This document shows, one piece after another, positions 12,331 to 24,102 of a stretch of 64,000 nt of DNA. A model generated the notes under the pieces. That model had not been told where the DNA came from and searched no databases. It saw nothing but the letters and a program-made list of their open reading frames with translations. The DNA comes from Plectrocnemia conspersa (Eukaryota > Arthropoda > Insecta > Trichoptera > Polycentropodidae): assembly GCA_009617715.1 (NCBI GenBank), contig VTFK01000542.1, forward strand, positions 1 through 64,000, written 5' to 3'. Position 1 is the stretch's first letter. Each line of letters opens with the position of its first letter. Position numbers and translations under genes: made by a program.

Positions 12331-15300
12331 CATAGGTGTCGTTTTCGATAATTTAGTGCGCGTTGATGCTATTAACGAAAATAACGTTAAAAATAAAAGC
12401 CTGAATTTAAATGGCGTAAAATGGGTCAGTGGGACGATATTAACTTTGTTGTGAAAAGAAGTATAATTAAATGTGTCACGGTCAGACGTTGATAGTACTT
12501 GAATACGAAATACATAGGTCTAACTACGAGTATGCAATTAAAAATGCAAAAAGTTAAGTTAATTAAAAGTGGCGTTTTCAAGTTAACTTTAAGGGTCGTT
12601 TATCTTATGTAAATATAGAACGACAGACCCTAAGAATGAATTTAATATTTTTATACTCATATTTCTCAGACATACTTGCAAATACAATATATAAACTAAT
12701 ACAAAGGCATTTTCTTAAAAAAAATTATACCGAATATAGCATGGGAGTGTGTGATGTGATGTGGTAAGGCGTAACTCTTAACTCATCCAAGTAACCATAA
12801 CCTTTACAAAGGCTCTAACGTCACGCCAAAGTCTATAGGTAAAAGTAATGTGGAAAAGTGATTTACAGTGATCTAACCGTTAATATGAAACTTGATTAGT
12901 TTATTTTTATTATAAAATACAGTAAATGAAAATATTTACTGGTAATTTATCATTTATATTGCGTCTGAAACATCTAATCAACTTTTCAAATCTCTAGACA
13001 ATATTCGCTAGTAAGACAGAGATAATAAATTTTGGTGGGAGCCATTCAGTTCGTTTGGCAAGGCAATATATATTTACACATTATTATTTATTTATGAAGA
13101 TAAACATCATCGGTTTACTTATATATGATGAAATATTTAAGTGTTTAAGATAAAAAATACTATATTTGAAAAGAAAATGGGATTTGGTTAAAGTGGCGAT
13201 ATTACGTCCAGCTGTGTTTAAGACACGGCGCAATAGAACTAAAGTTTTCGCTCAAATGCAATTTCAACACTTTAGAAAGTCATAAATATAAATAAATAAA
13301 ATTGTTTAAGCCCTTTTCCATGAGCTTTAAAACATATACCTAGGTATAATACCGATGGCCTTGCAAGCCTCAGCAAGCTTTGCAGCCCTGGATACTCCAA
13401 TAAGGAGAGGGTAGTCACAAGCAGTCACAGTCACAATCACTCAATATCTATATCATCTGCATAGGCGAAGATTTGTACAAATTTATTATAAATATATACT
13501 GCTTATTATGTGACTGGTTACATTGAAATGATAGGTGAAAATTTAGCTTTCAAACAACGAGCATGGTTTTTTCCACGCTCTGAACGCAATTTAATATTGC
13601 AATGGAATTCTAGAATAACATGTAAAAACTATGCCTTCAGAATTTTATAAAACAAGCAATGACTAGATAAACTGATTCTGATAAAGGTACAAGGATATTT
13701 TATAAATATTCACTTACAACAGAGTGGTATGCTTTAAATTTTTAACGGAAAATTGTTGGAAATAATCTTAATTGTGCCAATAATGGTATCATACCCTTAA
13801 TTAAAATTATCACTTGATAAAATGCAGCAAATATGTTCTGCAGAAAAATATAATACTAGCTTAATATCTCTGTTTTCCGATTAAAAATCTATACTAGTAA
13901 ATATGTGTTTATTTAATGTATCTGATATTTGCGTAAAACTGGAAAATATTAATATTTATCCAGATAAAAAATAAATGGCCACGTTGTGTATGCCTATGGT
14001 TCCTTTACGTTCCGTATTTATGGAACTGCAAACATATTTTATTCCCCTGACCCGTATTTATTTCCGTTCTATTATGTCCCATATTTTCATATTTTTACAA
14101 AAATCAGATTGAATGTAATTTTTTTACAAAGCTTTACTGTATCAACATCCGAGAAGTTTTCACCACCAAGCAGAATTTCCAAATGTTTGCAATTCTCTAA
14201 AATGTTTCAGGAAAAACATTTATTATTAAAATATACATCTGTTCCGCCATTCTCCGGGTTTTTTCATTGGTTTTATGGCCTTTCCCTATTGATATTTTCT
14301 CGACATTTTCTTTGTCGGATTGTTTTCGCAAAATTCAGAGAAATGCGCTTAAGAATTATTTCTTTTCGTTTCATGCGAAACGAATAATTTATACGTAACT
14401 TGAAATTTAATGTTTATATAGCACTGGTAATTTTCTGCCCCACTGCCAATTGAACAAAATTCTACTTCAATAATTGTAGTATCTCTACAATGAAAACAAT
14501 AACTAGATTTATCTAGTCTCTGTTCCACAAGCTTGCTTGACATTTGAAGCAACATTAAGTATGCATTAACATAGTTGGTAAATGAAACGCTTTTGCCAGT
14601 ATTGAAAAACTGCGAAGTACTTACTGGCTCGGCAGTTCGGAAAGAGTATAAATACATATACTATTTTCCAACTCAACAAATTATTAAGCGATTGCTCTGT
14701 AAGCCGTGCACCGCTCGCTTGAAAGAACTTCTTTAAAGCTTTATTGTTTTTTTCACAACCCAACTCCGTTTTAATAATAAATGTTTCAATCAAAAAAAGC
14801 GGGCCAATTTTAATATTCGAGATGAGCGGCAGCTCGCGCAGAATGTAAATATAAAATACACACAAAAAAACAATTATAAATTCACCCCAAACGATTAAAG
14901 ACTAAACAATAACAATTTTCAATACCTACAGCTGTGTTGCGATTTTTATTTTATTTTTAGTATCTGTTTGCCAACTCGGTCAAACGAAGAAACCTCCCGC
15001 GACTTAATTATAAGCGCTTAATTGGATTCGGGGAAACTGAAACTCGCGCATTGTGACAAAACAAAAGGTAGACTCCTCGCGCCAAATCCCATTATATCTC
15101 AGTTTCGACTTTTCGCACATTTTTTTTTCTTGTTGTTGGGAAAATCTCATTGCGGATTCATCAATATGTATAAATATGACTGAGGGGATTTTCATTACTC
15201 GGGAAGAAAGAAAAATCGAGATAAAGCAAGCGTTCGTTGTGAGGAATGAGCGTGATTCGACATAACACGGGGATCACCTGTCGCGAAGGAATCACTCTCT

Positions 15301-16253
15301 CAAGCTTATAAATTATTCATAGGCGTATACCAGCCGAAAAGGATTTTTTAGAAGCGACTGATTTTTAAAAATACATTTTTATAAACATAATCCTCGCAAG
15401 CGTGGGAGTGTTTATGTTATTTTATCAGCATTGAAAAATAGGATGAGCAGTTATCGTGTTTTTTTTATTAATATCGCACTCGTTGGAAAATCAATGGAGA
15501 TTACATGCAAAAGTAAAAGAGGGATACTCCATAAATAAAAAATAGAAGCGATCGTTTGAATTTTGGCATTGTGTCTTACAAGCCAAATTAGATGCTTCGT
15601 AAATCTGTCGTAGACATATTTATTATGCAATAATTATTAAACACTTACAAATACTTAATCAAGAAAATGGATATAAAGATGACGAGTCAGTAATAAAGTT
15701 ATCTGGATGAGTCGCAGTAAATCACTAATTAGAAAATCTTAAGAAAATAATTTAAAATCAACGATTATATAATGATTTTTATAATAATTTCTAGTTACAT
15801 TTTTTACATACGTTAAGGTTGGCCATAGATTTATATTTTTATTAGTAATGTATATATAATACGTGTTTTAATATCCATACAGGCCTTCCAACAGGGGGGG
15901 GGGATGGACAAATTTTCGGGAACCGACTCTGGAAAAAAAATTATAGCAAGATTTATAACAATATTTTATAAAAAAGTAAAAACCACCTCAAATAATGAAT
16001 CTGAACTAAACTACATTTGTTTCAGATGTATAAGTTCCTTTAGCTCTTTTTATACATACAAGAAATAAAAGAAGCGGAACATTGCCTTCTTTTTAGGTAG
16101 TACTTTCACAATAAAAAATATTATTCAAAGGGAAAGATTGTAGTTTTTAGACGCAGCTCCGTTTGTGTTAAAATTTGTTTGCAAATAATTGTTGACTTTA
16201 TTGCTTTTTGCACGTTTAAAAAATATTAGAAATGAGAGGAAATATTCAACGAA
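12331..16253. other. Unassigned sequence
   Basis: This is mostly AT-rich. The plus open frame at 13986-14387 (133 codons) lacks domain similarity and a believable start context and was not accepted. A run of 11 G near 15893-15903 resembles the G tracts of module D, but the neighbouring sequence does not align well enough to call a copy. Confidence 0.4.
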
Positions 16254-16595
16254 TGTAAATTAGTAACAGTATATAATATTTAGGTAAAAGAAGCAAAGAA
16301 ATACGAAAAATCAAAACAGCATCAGCTTAATGTTTTTATAGATTGTATTATCGATAATGACAACTGGATTTAATGCAGAAAAATAAATAAATAATACATC
16401 CAGTTTCAAGTTGTTATTCCCAAAAGAAAATTTAGAAAAAAGTCTCGAATCAATCTCGAAAATTTTTTTTTTTAAATATGTAATTTTAGTAAAATTACAT
16501 CGGAATATATTTTCATCAGTAGATTTATATTTTTTCCAGTGAAAATATAAATTATCTGTCAGATACTAGTATATGTAGTAATATATATATTTACA

Positions 16596-16652
<57 letters not shown>

Positions 16653-17113
16653 AATATATATATTTACATACATATTTATCATTATTTATTTGCATCCGAT
16701 GTATAAATGTTACAGTGAATGTGTATTTTTTGGTAAAGTTATATTTTCACTAGTAAAGTCCAATACATTTTTTCACCAGTAGATATATATTTCTAGTAGA
16801 GAAAATATAATTTAACTGATGAGGCGCTAATATGCTGATCTAAAATGTATATGAAACTCAATTTGACAGTTTCATTTAACCATAATTAGTTTTAGAACTT
16901 TCATTAAGTAAATTCCACAATGCAAATTAAGCCAACTCTTCTCTCAGGGCAAAATAAGCGGAAGAATAAGTACAGACAGATGTATGAGATATGTTGTATA
17001 ATATATCGCATATCGAATGAAGCATATCTAAACCGAATTTTGGTCAATAGGAGAGCGCAAAAACAATAATCACTTCTCAGAAGGCAAAAATTCACGTCAA
17101 AAGCAATAAAATC
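16254..17113 (+). repeat. Repeat family A, near full-length copy 1
   Basis: This copy aligns along its length with the minus-strand copy at 39262-40140. Diagnostic blocks in order are: the GTAAATTAGTAACAG head; CAACTGGATTTA; CTCGAATC; repeated TTTTCACCAGTAGAT/TTTCCAGTGAAAATATAA motifs; TACAGTGAATGTGTATTTT; CAATTTGACAGTTTC; the TAGTTTTAGAACTTTCATTA half of a palindrome; AAACCGAATTTTGGTCAATAG; and a CACGTCAAAAGCAATAAAATC tail. It carries no protein-coding capacity. The element class is unresolved. Confidence 0.8.
16571..16675. repeat. (TA)n microsatellite between two identical 32-bp units
   Basis: An uninterrupted TA tract (16604-16648) is bracketed by two direct copies of a unit starting ATATGTAGTAATATATATAT and ending TTACATACATAT (16571-16602 and 16644-16675). 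The duplication lies inside family A copy 1. Other copies carry only one unit, so it arose after insertion, probably by slippage. Confidence 0.9.
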
Positions 17114-17227
17114 ATGTCGGCCCCGTCGTACTGCGGCGCCGACGGCATGATTTTAATGTTTTTAAATTTGACAAAATTCAGTTTAGATGTGCTTTATTCG
17201 ATTGATAATCGAGCGTGGCGATGGCAC

Positions 17228-17245
17228 GATTTTATTGCCTTTGAC
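17228..17245 (-). repeat. Inverted copy of the family A tail
   Basis: GATTTTATTGCCTTTGAC is the reverse complement of the family A terminus (GTCAAA-GCAATAAAATC) ending at 17113. The two ends face each other about 115 bp apart, around a GC-rich partial hairpin at 17107-17153 (AAAATCATG...CATGATTTT). Confidence 0.6.
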
Positions 17246-18382
17246 CTGGATTCGAAATTCACTATATGGCAACACTGAGCGGAAAAAAAATACTCGACTA
17301 ATTATTATCAGGTAAATATTATGAGTAGATATTTTAAACTATTGTTAATGCTTAATTAAAATATTTCGCATAAAATATGTTTTCAGAAAATATGTCACAA
17401 CGGTGGCTAATTTTTATATTTATTTGTAGCATAGAAAGGGTTAACTCGTACCTATTGTTATTTATTCAAGAAATTATATGACGATGTTAAAAAATATATA
17501 AAATGCCATGTTTGTCATGAGGCCCGGAATCATTGTTTTCCCAGGGCGCGGGTTCGCTCTCTGTGTCTATATACATAAAAAATGTATTTAATCATCATCA
17601 AATAATAATTATTTAAGGTCAAACTTTTTCTCTAATGAGGAAATTTTAAAAATAGCAATATCCGTCCGAAACGGCCGTGTTCTGCATTGTTTTTATTTAA
17701 TTTATTTCTAAGCGCCCTTTTCGTACCTCCTGTGGTGGTAAATGCCGCATCGACCTCAACGTGAAAAATTAATTATCCGGAAACTAGGAGGAGGTCAGAG
17801 AGCGGGGCTTTTCCGAAAAGGCGAATCGCGCATCCAAAGTTGTAAAGTCTGATTTGCAAATCAAAACGCTTTTAGTCAGACCAAAGTTCACTACTATAAA
17901 TGTGCTCGGCAACTGTGACCCTCAACCTTACCTGCACACGCAAATTATCCAGTTAATTTTACTTTAAAAAATGAACGAAATTCGTCTCAGAAATTTATGG
18001 AATAAATTTAAATTCGTAATGAGCGTGTCCGATTCCCTTTCGTTCCTTTTCGCCGCTCTTTGTGTCGATGTTGCGGAGAGATAAGATTATGAAGTTTTCC
18101 AGAAAACATATTGTTTATGCGATCGCATTAACATATTTGAACGGCAGCCACGAGTTGTGCCGGCGGGACAAAAACTTTAAAGAAAAGAAACTATTTCATT
18201 GTACTTAACCGCAATCAATCAATTAAATTCATCAGAACATTTAATAAATGAATACTTTATTTAGTAATAACATGCATGATTTAATTAATAACGAGTATTA
18301 TGATATTTTTCAACACGAACCCATACAATTTGCGACCACCAGATGGTATTGTATTATATTACACATTTTTTTTTCACAAATG
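17246..18382. other. Unassigned; GC-richer after 17650
   Basis: This region contains the motif ATGGCAACACTG at 17266-17277. From about 17680 to 18180 the sequence is less AT-rich and TE-poor. No exon is supported. Confidence 0.4.
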
Positions 18383-18451
18383 AAAAAAATAATATAAGAA
18401 ATAAACTTACATGGTTGTACCATGTAAGTTTATTTCTTATATTATTTTTTT
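18383..18451. repeat. Perfect 33-bp hairpin, 3-nt loop
   Basis: The arms 18383-18415 and 18419-18451 are exact reverse complements with only TGT between them. The arm ends AATAAACTTACATGGT. The stem is long enough to form an extended hairpin RNA if transcribed, but the very short loop and total identity suggest a recent inverted duplication by template switching rather than a typical microRNA precursor. Confidence 0.93.
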
Positions 18452-21039
18452 GTCTATATTCGGGTATATTAAATTACTAATTAAAATAGTAATTAAATAT
18501 AAATATAGTCCCGAATTACTAAGAAATTTCTTACTTAATCAATATTAGGTAGTTAGTAGAACAAGTTTAACACAAATGATTATGATTAATTGTTGGTATT
18601 ACTATTTTTGATGCGTGAGTTAATTGTCAGTTTCAAGAGCCAAGTATTAAAAACTATATCTTTATTGCGAAAAAATCGGAACAAAGGATTTGCATTAAAA
18701 TTTTCAAATGTTATCGAGGGGTTTTAGCAAGCACGCTATGTTCAAACGAATGGTTTATGAATAGTACAAAGGTTTACAAAAAAACGTGAAGACGTCGAAG
18801 ATAGCAAAATATATGGGCGGCCTAGGACTAGAGGCTCCAATCTAAATATTCGAATACCGATATTATTCGCACGTTTTTTTAACTATTTATTGCTCGTTCA
18901 ACTATTCATAAAGAATTTATTTATATTTGTAGTAGAATATTTCAATATTTTTAATTTCTTAAATCGAAAAAAATCGACTAATACATTTGTGTAATATTTT
19001 GTAATAGTTTTTGTGTATTTTATAAACAAATGTATTTATTTTTCGTCGATTTTCCGCTGTAGTATTTATAGCCTAATTGCGTCCTTTTTTATTTTACGAA
19101 TTTTTTTAGATATGTTAAAGACACAATGGCCAAATGAGCTGAAAAATATTTCATTCCACAAATGTTTTGCGAATTGAAAGATTTTTTTAAATTAATTTTG
19201 AAAACGCGTATAACTCAGAACATATTTTTAATTATTTAAGATGATATACAGGTGAAAGTTTTAAAATACCAAGCGGAATTTTATAAAGAAATCACGAGAT
19301 AAAACCGATAAAATAGTTATTGATACAATGGAGTGAATTGAATAGTATGTGTAATTAAAACGTTTGAGTTCAACTAAATTTTCGTATGCTAAAACTGCGC
19401 TTTGAATCAAGTAAAAAATATTTTAATTATACACAGGTGTTTCTAACGAAAGAAACATACCTTTTATAGTAGCATCATAAAATAACATACATAGTAGACT
19501 TAACTTGAAATAAGAATTCAGCACATAACCACTTTTCCACATCTAGACGTCTATTACAAAAACAACAAAACTTTTTAACCTACTTTTTTTATAAACTTCG
19601 AGAAACGCGACAAGAAAAATACTCATGGAGATGCATTTTATAAATATTTTAGAGCTTATCCTTTGTCATTATTGGATGGTTACACACAAATGATTCAAAA
19701 TTTCATCAAGAAATGTTCTTCCCCAACCATCCGAGCTTCTTCAAAAGACAAGCATCTCTCATAAACACACTATTTCGAGCCAGCTGCCCACAAGGAACTC
19801 AATTTTATAACTATAAAGCTCTATGACGATACGACACCACAATATTTGCATCACATGCCACTTCAAACTTTACTGACTATCTACGTCTATCGATTAACTA
19901 AACTATAATCATCAACTGTGCCTACAACATCAAAAAGAACATCTAAAGTGTCAATCAACTCTCACCTTAACTTTGTGATACATAATCAGCAATCATTTCT
20001 ACAGCGTGAAATAAGATTTTTTAAATAATAGTTTGTTCATCGAATCATTAGAAACATAATATACACATACTCCCACACAAAGTAGACACAATTTTCGTCA
20101 AACAACATGGTGGGCAATCAGGCAGACGTCGAATGGAGCACCCTCGACTAAGAGTTGGCCGTGATTTTTCTTCAAAGTACTATCGCGCGATACAATCAGA
20201 GCACTTCCAACCTCGAGTGTTTCCGGGAACAAAGCCTGTCGCAAAACGAACACCGTAGGTCTTGCTCTTTTATTTTTAATTAACCCCGCGACACCCTTGT
20301 TACATTACGACAACAAAGTCACGACGATCTTATTCTTTTTCTACACGCTGCCAACTTTACTAAGGATTCATCGGATGTAACCATTAGAAAGGAAACCCAT
20401 TTCGCATATTTCTCCGATATCGAAAGCATAATTCGGCGATACGTAATCCCGGCGGCGAGCTTCGGCAATAATTCGCCTCGGCTATAAATCGGTAATCTCG
20501 GCAATACATTATTGCCGTCGAAAATTCGAATCCATTTCGCGTACAAGGAAACGAACGAAATGTAAATTTGGGGTGAAAAGCCTCTTTCGCTGCTCTTGCC
20601 CTCACCCTCTGTATGAAGGATAAGGGACGGAGCATTTTTACTGCTTTTTATTTGCCTACAATAATCGCGAGAAATTATATTGTTCGCGTTTTAATGTTCC
20701 CCTTGCATATTTGGCGTTTAATAAGAATGAAAGCGGCAGTCGGGTTTAATAGCTCTCGTTTCCAATTTGTACATAATGCTTATTTGGTGTTTGTAAATAT
20801 TTAAAAGAAAAAATAACTTTAAATATAAGAGGCGAGATAAAAATTATTGGTTTAATTATTAATTGAGTTATAAGAAAACAGTATTTAAATACTGTTTTTT
20901 TTTAATATGTTTGTGCCATTACCTTCCACTATTTTTTTTCACCCTAAATCAAGTATTTGATAAATTAAATTGACTTTTAAATAAACATTCAAAATCTTGT
21001 TGTTTATTGAACAAAAAAGATACAGAATAGCTTATTTTT
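18452..21039. other. Unassigned; GC-richer at 20100-20800
   Basis: No gene is supported. 20100-20800 is a TE-poor, CpG-containing block with overlapping open frames on both strands (20319-20546, 20384-20635, 20613-20804). None shows a domain or splice logic, and the overlap indicates chance openness from composition. Confidence 0.4.
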
Positions 21040-21322
21040 TTAACGTAGTATATTGTGTTCAGTAAAAGTTTTCCAGCTTTTAGAAAGTGCATGGATACTT
21101 AAAGAATAAAATTCTTTTGGCTGAGTGCGCAACCACTCGTGAACTGCTTGCTGTACCTCTTTCTTCCCGACACCTCTTTGAGCGGTCCAGAGATATGAAA
21201 ATCACTGGGGGCGAGTACAGCAGATGTTCAAGATGCTCGAAGTGCAGATATTAGATCGTTGCAACCATTGAACGAGCAGTATGGAGCCGGGCATTGTCAT
21301 GTTGCAACTTAACACCTGTACT
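21040..21322 (-). pseudogene. Mariner transposase relic, C-terminal half
   Basis: Read on the minus strand, this encodes the C-terminal catalytic part of a mariner-family DDE transposase. Visible pieces are the LQHDNARLHTA motif with the second catalytic Asp (about 21270-21305), a LAPSDFH motif with the third Asp (about 21195-21215), and a final helix-rich stretch, EVQQAVHEWLRTQPKEFYSL, ending at a stop at 21040-21042. Family order is kept but it needs two frame changes and has a stop, so it cannot encode a protein. No N-terminal half or TIRs were recognised. It is a different lineage from the relics at 36 and 51 kb. Confidence 0.88.
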
Positions 21323-23534
21323 TGGAATTTCACATACACCATAGGTAAACCGGAAGAAAATAGTCTTTATACAATAAAATTTACCATGTCATTTTTCAAA
21401 ATTTTGTTGTCAATAACCTTTTTTTATAGATTATGTTATTTTATTAAAAAAAAAAAATTTAATAAAAATTTAGATTTTTTCGAAAATATTAAATAAAATT
21501 CTTTAATGCTCGAGATTCACCAAATTGCTAGACAAGCGATTTATCAACATATAGAATCTAAAAAATTCGAGAATTCACAATCACTACTGGTAATATGTAA
21601 TCTTCAAAAATTACAGATCGTTATCCCAATATATATTATCTTTAACACTACTGCCAATTTACAGGACAAAACAAGATTTTGTATGACATTAATTTGCATT
21701 CATAGGTACAGTACTAAATATGTTTATTTATACTTTGAGTTAAAAATTAAAATATCAAAGAAGGGGTAAAACCAAAATATTTTTTAAGTCAATTTATTTG
21801 GAGAATATACAGTCATAATATTTTTTTCTCAAAGCGTTTGAGAAGCAATATTGTTTTATTTTTGACTTTTGACAAGCGATATTGTCTTCGAGGTTCACTC
21901 GATTCCTGTGCTTTGTTTTTATGTTTATTAGAGCAGAAAATCCTTATTCACATAGATGAGTTATTGCAAACATAGACAGTTGTTTTTTATCGTTTAATCG
22001 TGCAGTTCTTTACATCCAAAAATATGACAGATCTGCTTTGTTCAGAAATTCAGTGCGTGCTTTATTGTTGAAACGAAGTTCAAGAAGTGCCTTTGTCAAT
22101 ACTTAAGGCTCTCTGGCATATCAAAATAATAAAATATTACAATAACATAATACATGTGTCTTAATGGATATATAATAGTACAAATATTAATACATTTATA
22201 AAAAAACTTTACTTTGATTTATATCAATTTTGGAGTAATTTACAGCGGTTTCTCGACCACTGTCCTTAGAGGAACGGTAAAACGGTATGATAAAATATTA
22301 TTAAAGAGAAAACGGTACACACTAAAAAAATATTAACCATAAAAAATGTCACTACGAGATTTTTCAGTTTTAAAGAGAAAGAAAAATTATTAAAAAAATG
22401 AGCATTTCGTGAAAAACCTAAATCATTAAAACTAGACCCATATAAAACATTTATCAATGGTTTAATTTATTTATTAAGACAATATACTAACGCGTCATAA
22501 GCCATAGTGTTGTTTTTATAAAATATAACAATATTTCCAAGCACATTAAATTATGTTATACGGTAATGTATATTACTCATGTAATACCATACATACATCC
22601 TTGTTTTACATCCTTCAGCTTGTAAACACCGATCCAGTCGAATGAGTTATTATTTCAGGCGTCATATATTTTTTTATTATCCACTGCCCTGACTTATAGC
22701 CGCCGATCGGAAATCAGTCATGCTTCAGTGTGTAGCCTGTGTGTAGCCAGTCGGGCAATCTGTCTTCACGCCTGGATGGAAGGTTTTAACGCTTAATCCT
22801 GCCATCAGTCGCCGGCAACCCTCATCCACTCTCGTCCGCGGCGTTTCCTCGTTAACCTGTCTAAAAATGCACGCCGCCGTGCAATTTTCCCGACAAACGA
22901 AAACTAATAGCCCCATTTTTCTACCAGTCCATACATAGTATTATAGTACACCGCGTTTGTACCCGGCTTAGCGCAGTTTATCTGATTCCAGACGGGCATA
23001 CTTGCTCGCTTGGCTTTTATCCACCTACCCCATTTTTTTTTTTTCTATTCGAAAAAAAAAAAAGCTATTTGTGGGCCCCGGGGATAACGCAATTTCCAAA
23101 TCGAATTCGGGACAAAAGTTCCATTTGTATAATTGTGCGTGCGCGGATATGCGCCCTCTCCATGGACCATATTTCACGCTCATATTATTGGAAAAGAAAT
23201 CATCGGGAATTTATAGCGTAGTCCTGCAGCTCGGAAGAGCAATGCGGCTTTTAAAAATAGTCTCTCAGAAAGATTACATTCTAGGAGCATTAGCACTATA
23301 TCAAAATAACTACAATATTAACTAGCATAATCGATAACAGATTCATATTTAGCCAAAATCAAACCTAATATTGTGTTTCAAGTTCGAACTAAAATTTTTA
23401 TAGGAATATTCACGCTATAAATAAAATATATTTAATGTCTTTATATTATATGCCATCTAGCGACAATGCAATTACTATCATATATTATTTAACACTTTGT
23501 ATGTTTTAATGTTGCATTACACTAATGGCACAGC
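21323..23534. other. Unassigned AT-rich sequence
   Basis: Open frames at 21281-21496 and 21506-21769 are AT-driven and lack domains. A short GC-richer patch at 22690-23180 shows no supported exon. Confidence 0.4.
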
Positions 23535-23710
23535 GACCTAACCCAGCTTATATAAATCACCTCGATATTTATCCACGAGATTAAGAAAGGCTAGCAAAAT
23601 TTAATCTTATGTGATCGATCAAAATTGTAATTATGAAAATAACTAAAAACATTGTAGGTTCAGGTGGAATTCAAACCTACGACTTTATAAATATGTTTTA
23701 TACTGCTTAA
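23535..23710 (-). repeat. SINE-like family B fragment
   Basis: This segment shares with the other B copies an ATCCACGAGATTAAGAAAG core, a TGATCGATC block, AATTGTAATTAT, and a right end GGAATTCAAACCTACGAC. That right end is the reverse complement of a tRNA B-box-like sequence (GGTTTGAATTCC). Orientation is taken from the B-box. Confidence 0.6.
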
Positions 23711-23998
23711 AACTAAACAGATTTATATTGTACGTTAAGTCTGCATTAGTTTATCCAAGTTTATTATACACTTACTCATATTTACAGATATATACTTTTC
23801 TTCAGAATACTAAAACTAGCTACTTAAATGATAATAATATAAACTTGTATCAGCTATATAAAGGGTGTGACGTGAAAGCAAGATAATATTTAGACTAAAC
23901 TTGTTGTTGCTGTAATGTGTAGGATTATAGTTGAAGGGTATCATTATTTGATTTCATACATGGATCACCCTTCAACGTCGCCTTTTAACTATAATGAG
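23711..23998. other. Unassigned AT-rich sequence
   Basis: I see nothing identifiable between the SINE-like fragment and the family A fragment. Confidence 0.4.
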
Positions 23999-24102
23999 AA
24001 TCGAATGAAGCATATCTAAACCGAATTTTGACCAATAGAAGAGCGCAAAAAATAATTATCCCTTCTTAGAAGGCAAAAATCCACGTCAAACGCAATAAAA
24101 TC
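23999..24102 (+). repeat. Repeat family A, 3' terminal fragment
   Basis: This matches the last hundred bases of family A: CGAATGAAGCATATCTAAAC, CGAATTTTG, CAATAG, GAGCGCAAAAA, AGAAGGCAAAAAT, then CACGTCAAACGCAATAAAATC. Sequence beyond the tail does not match other copies, which marks the 3' boundary near 24102. Confidence 0.8.

Noticed and set aside
13986..14387. 133-codon plus-strand open frame
   Set aside because: Rich in F, Y, S and I, as expected of AT-rich chance frames; no domain, no splice context and no initiation context.
20319..20804. Cluster of overlapping open frames on both strands
   Set aside because: Three frames overlap on opposite strands in a GC-richer block, none with a domain; likely chance.
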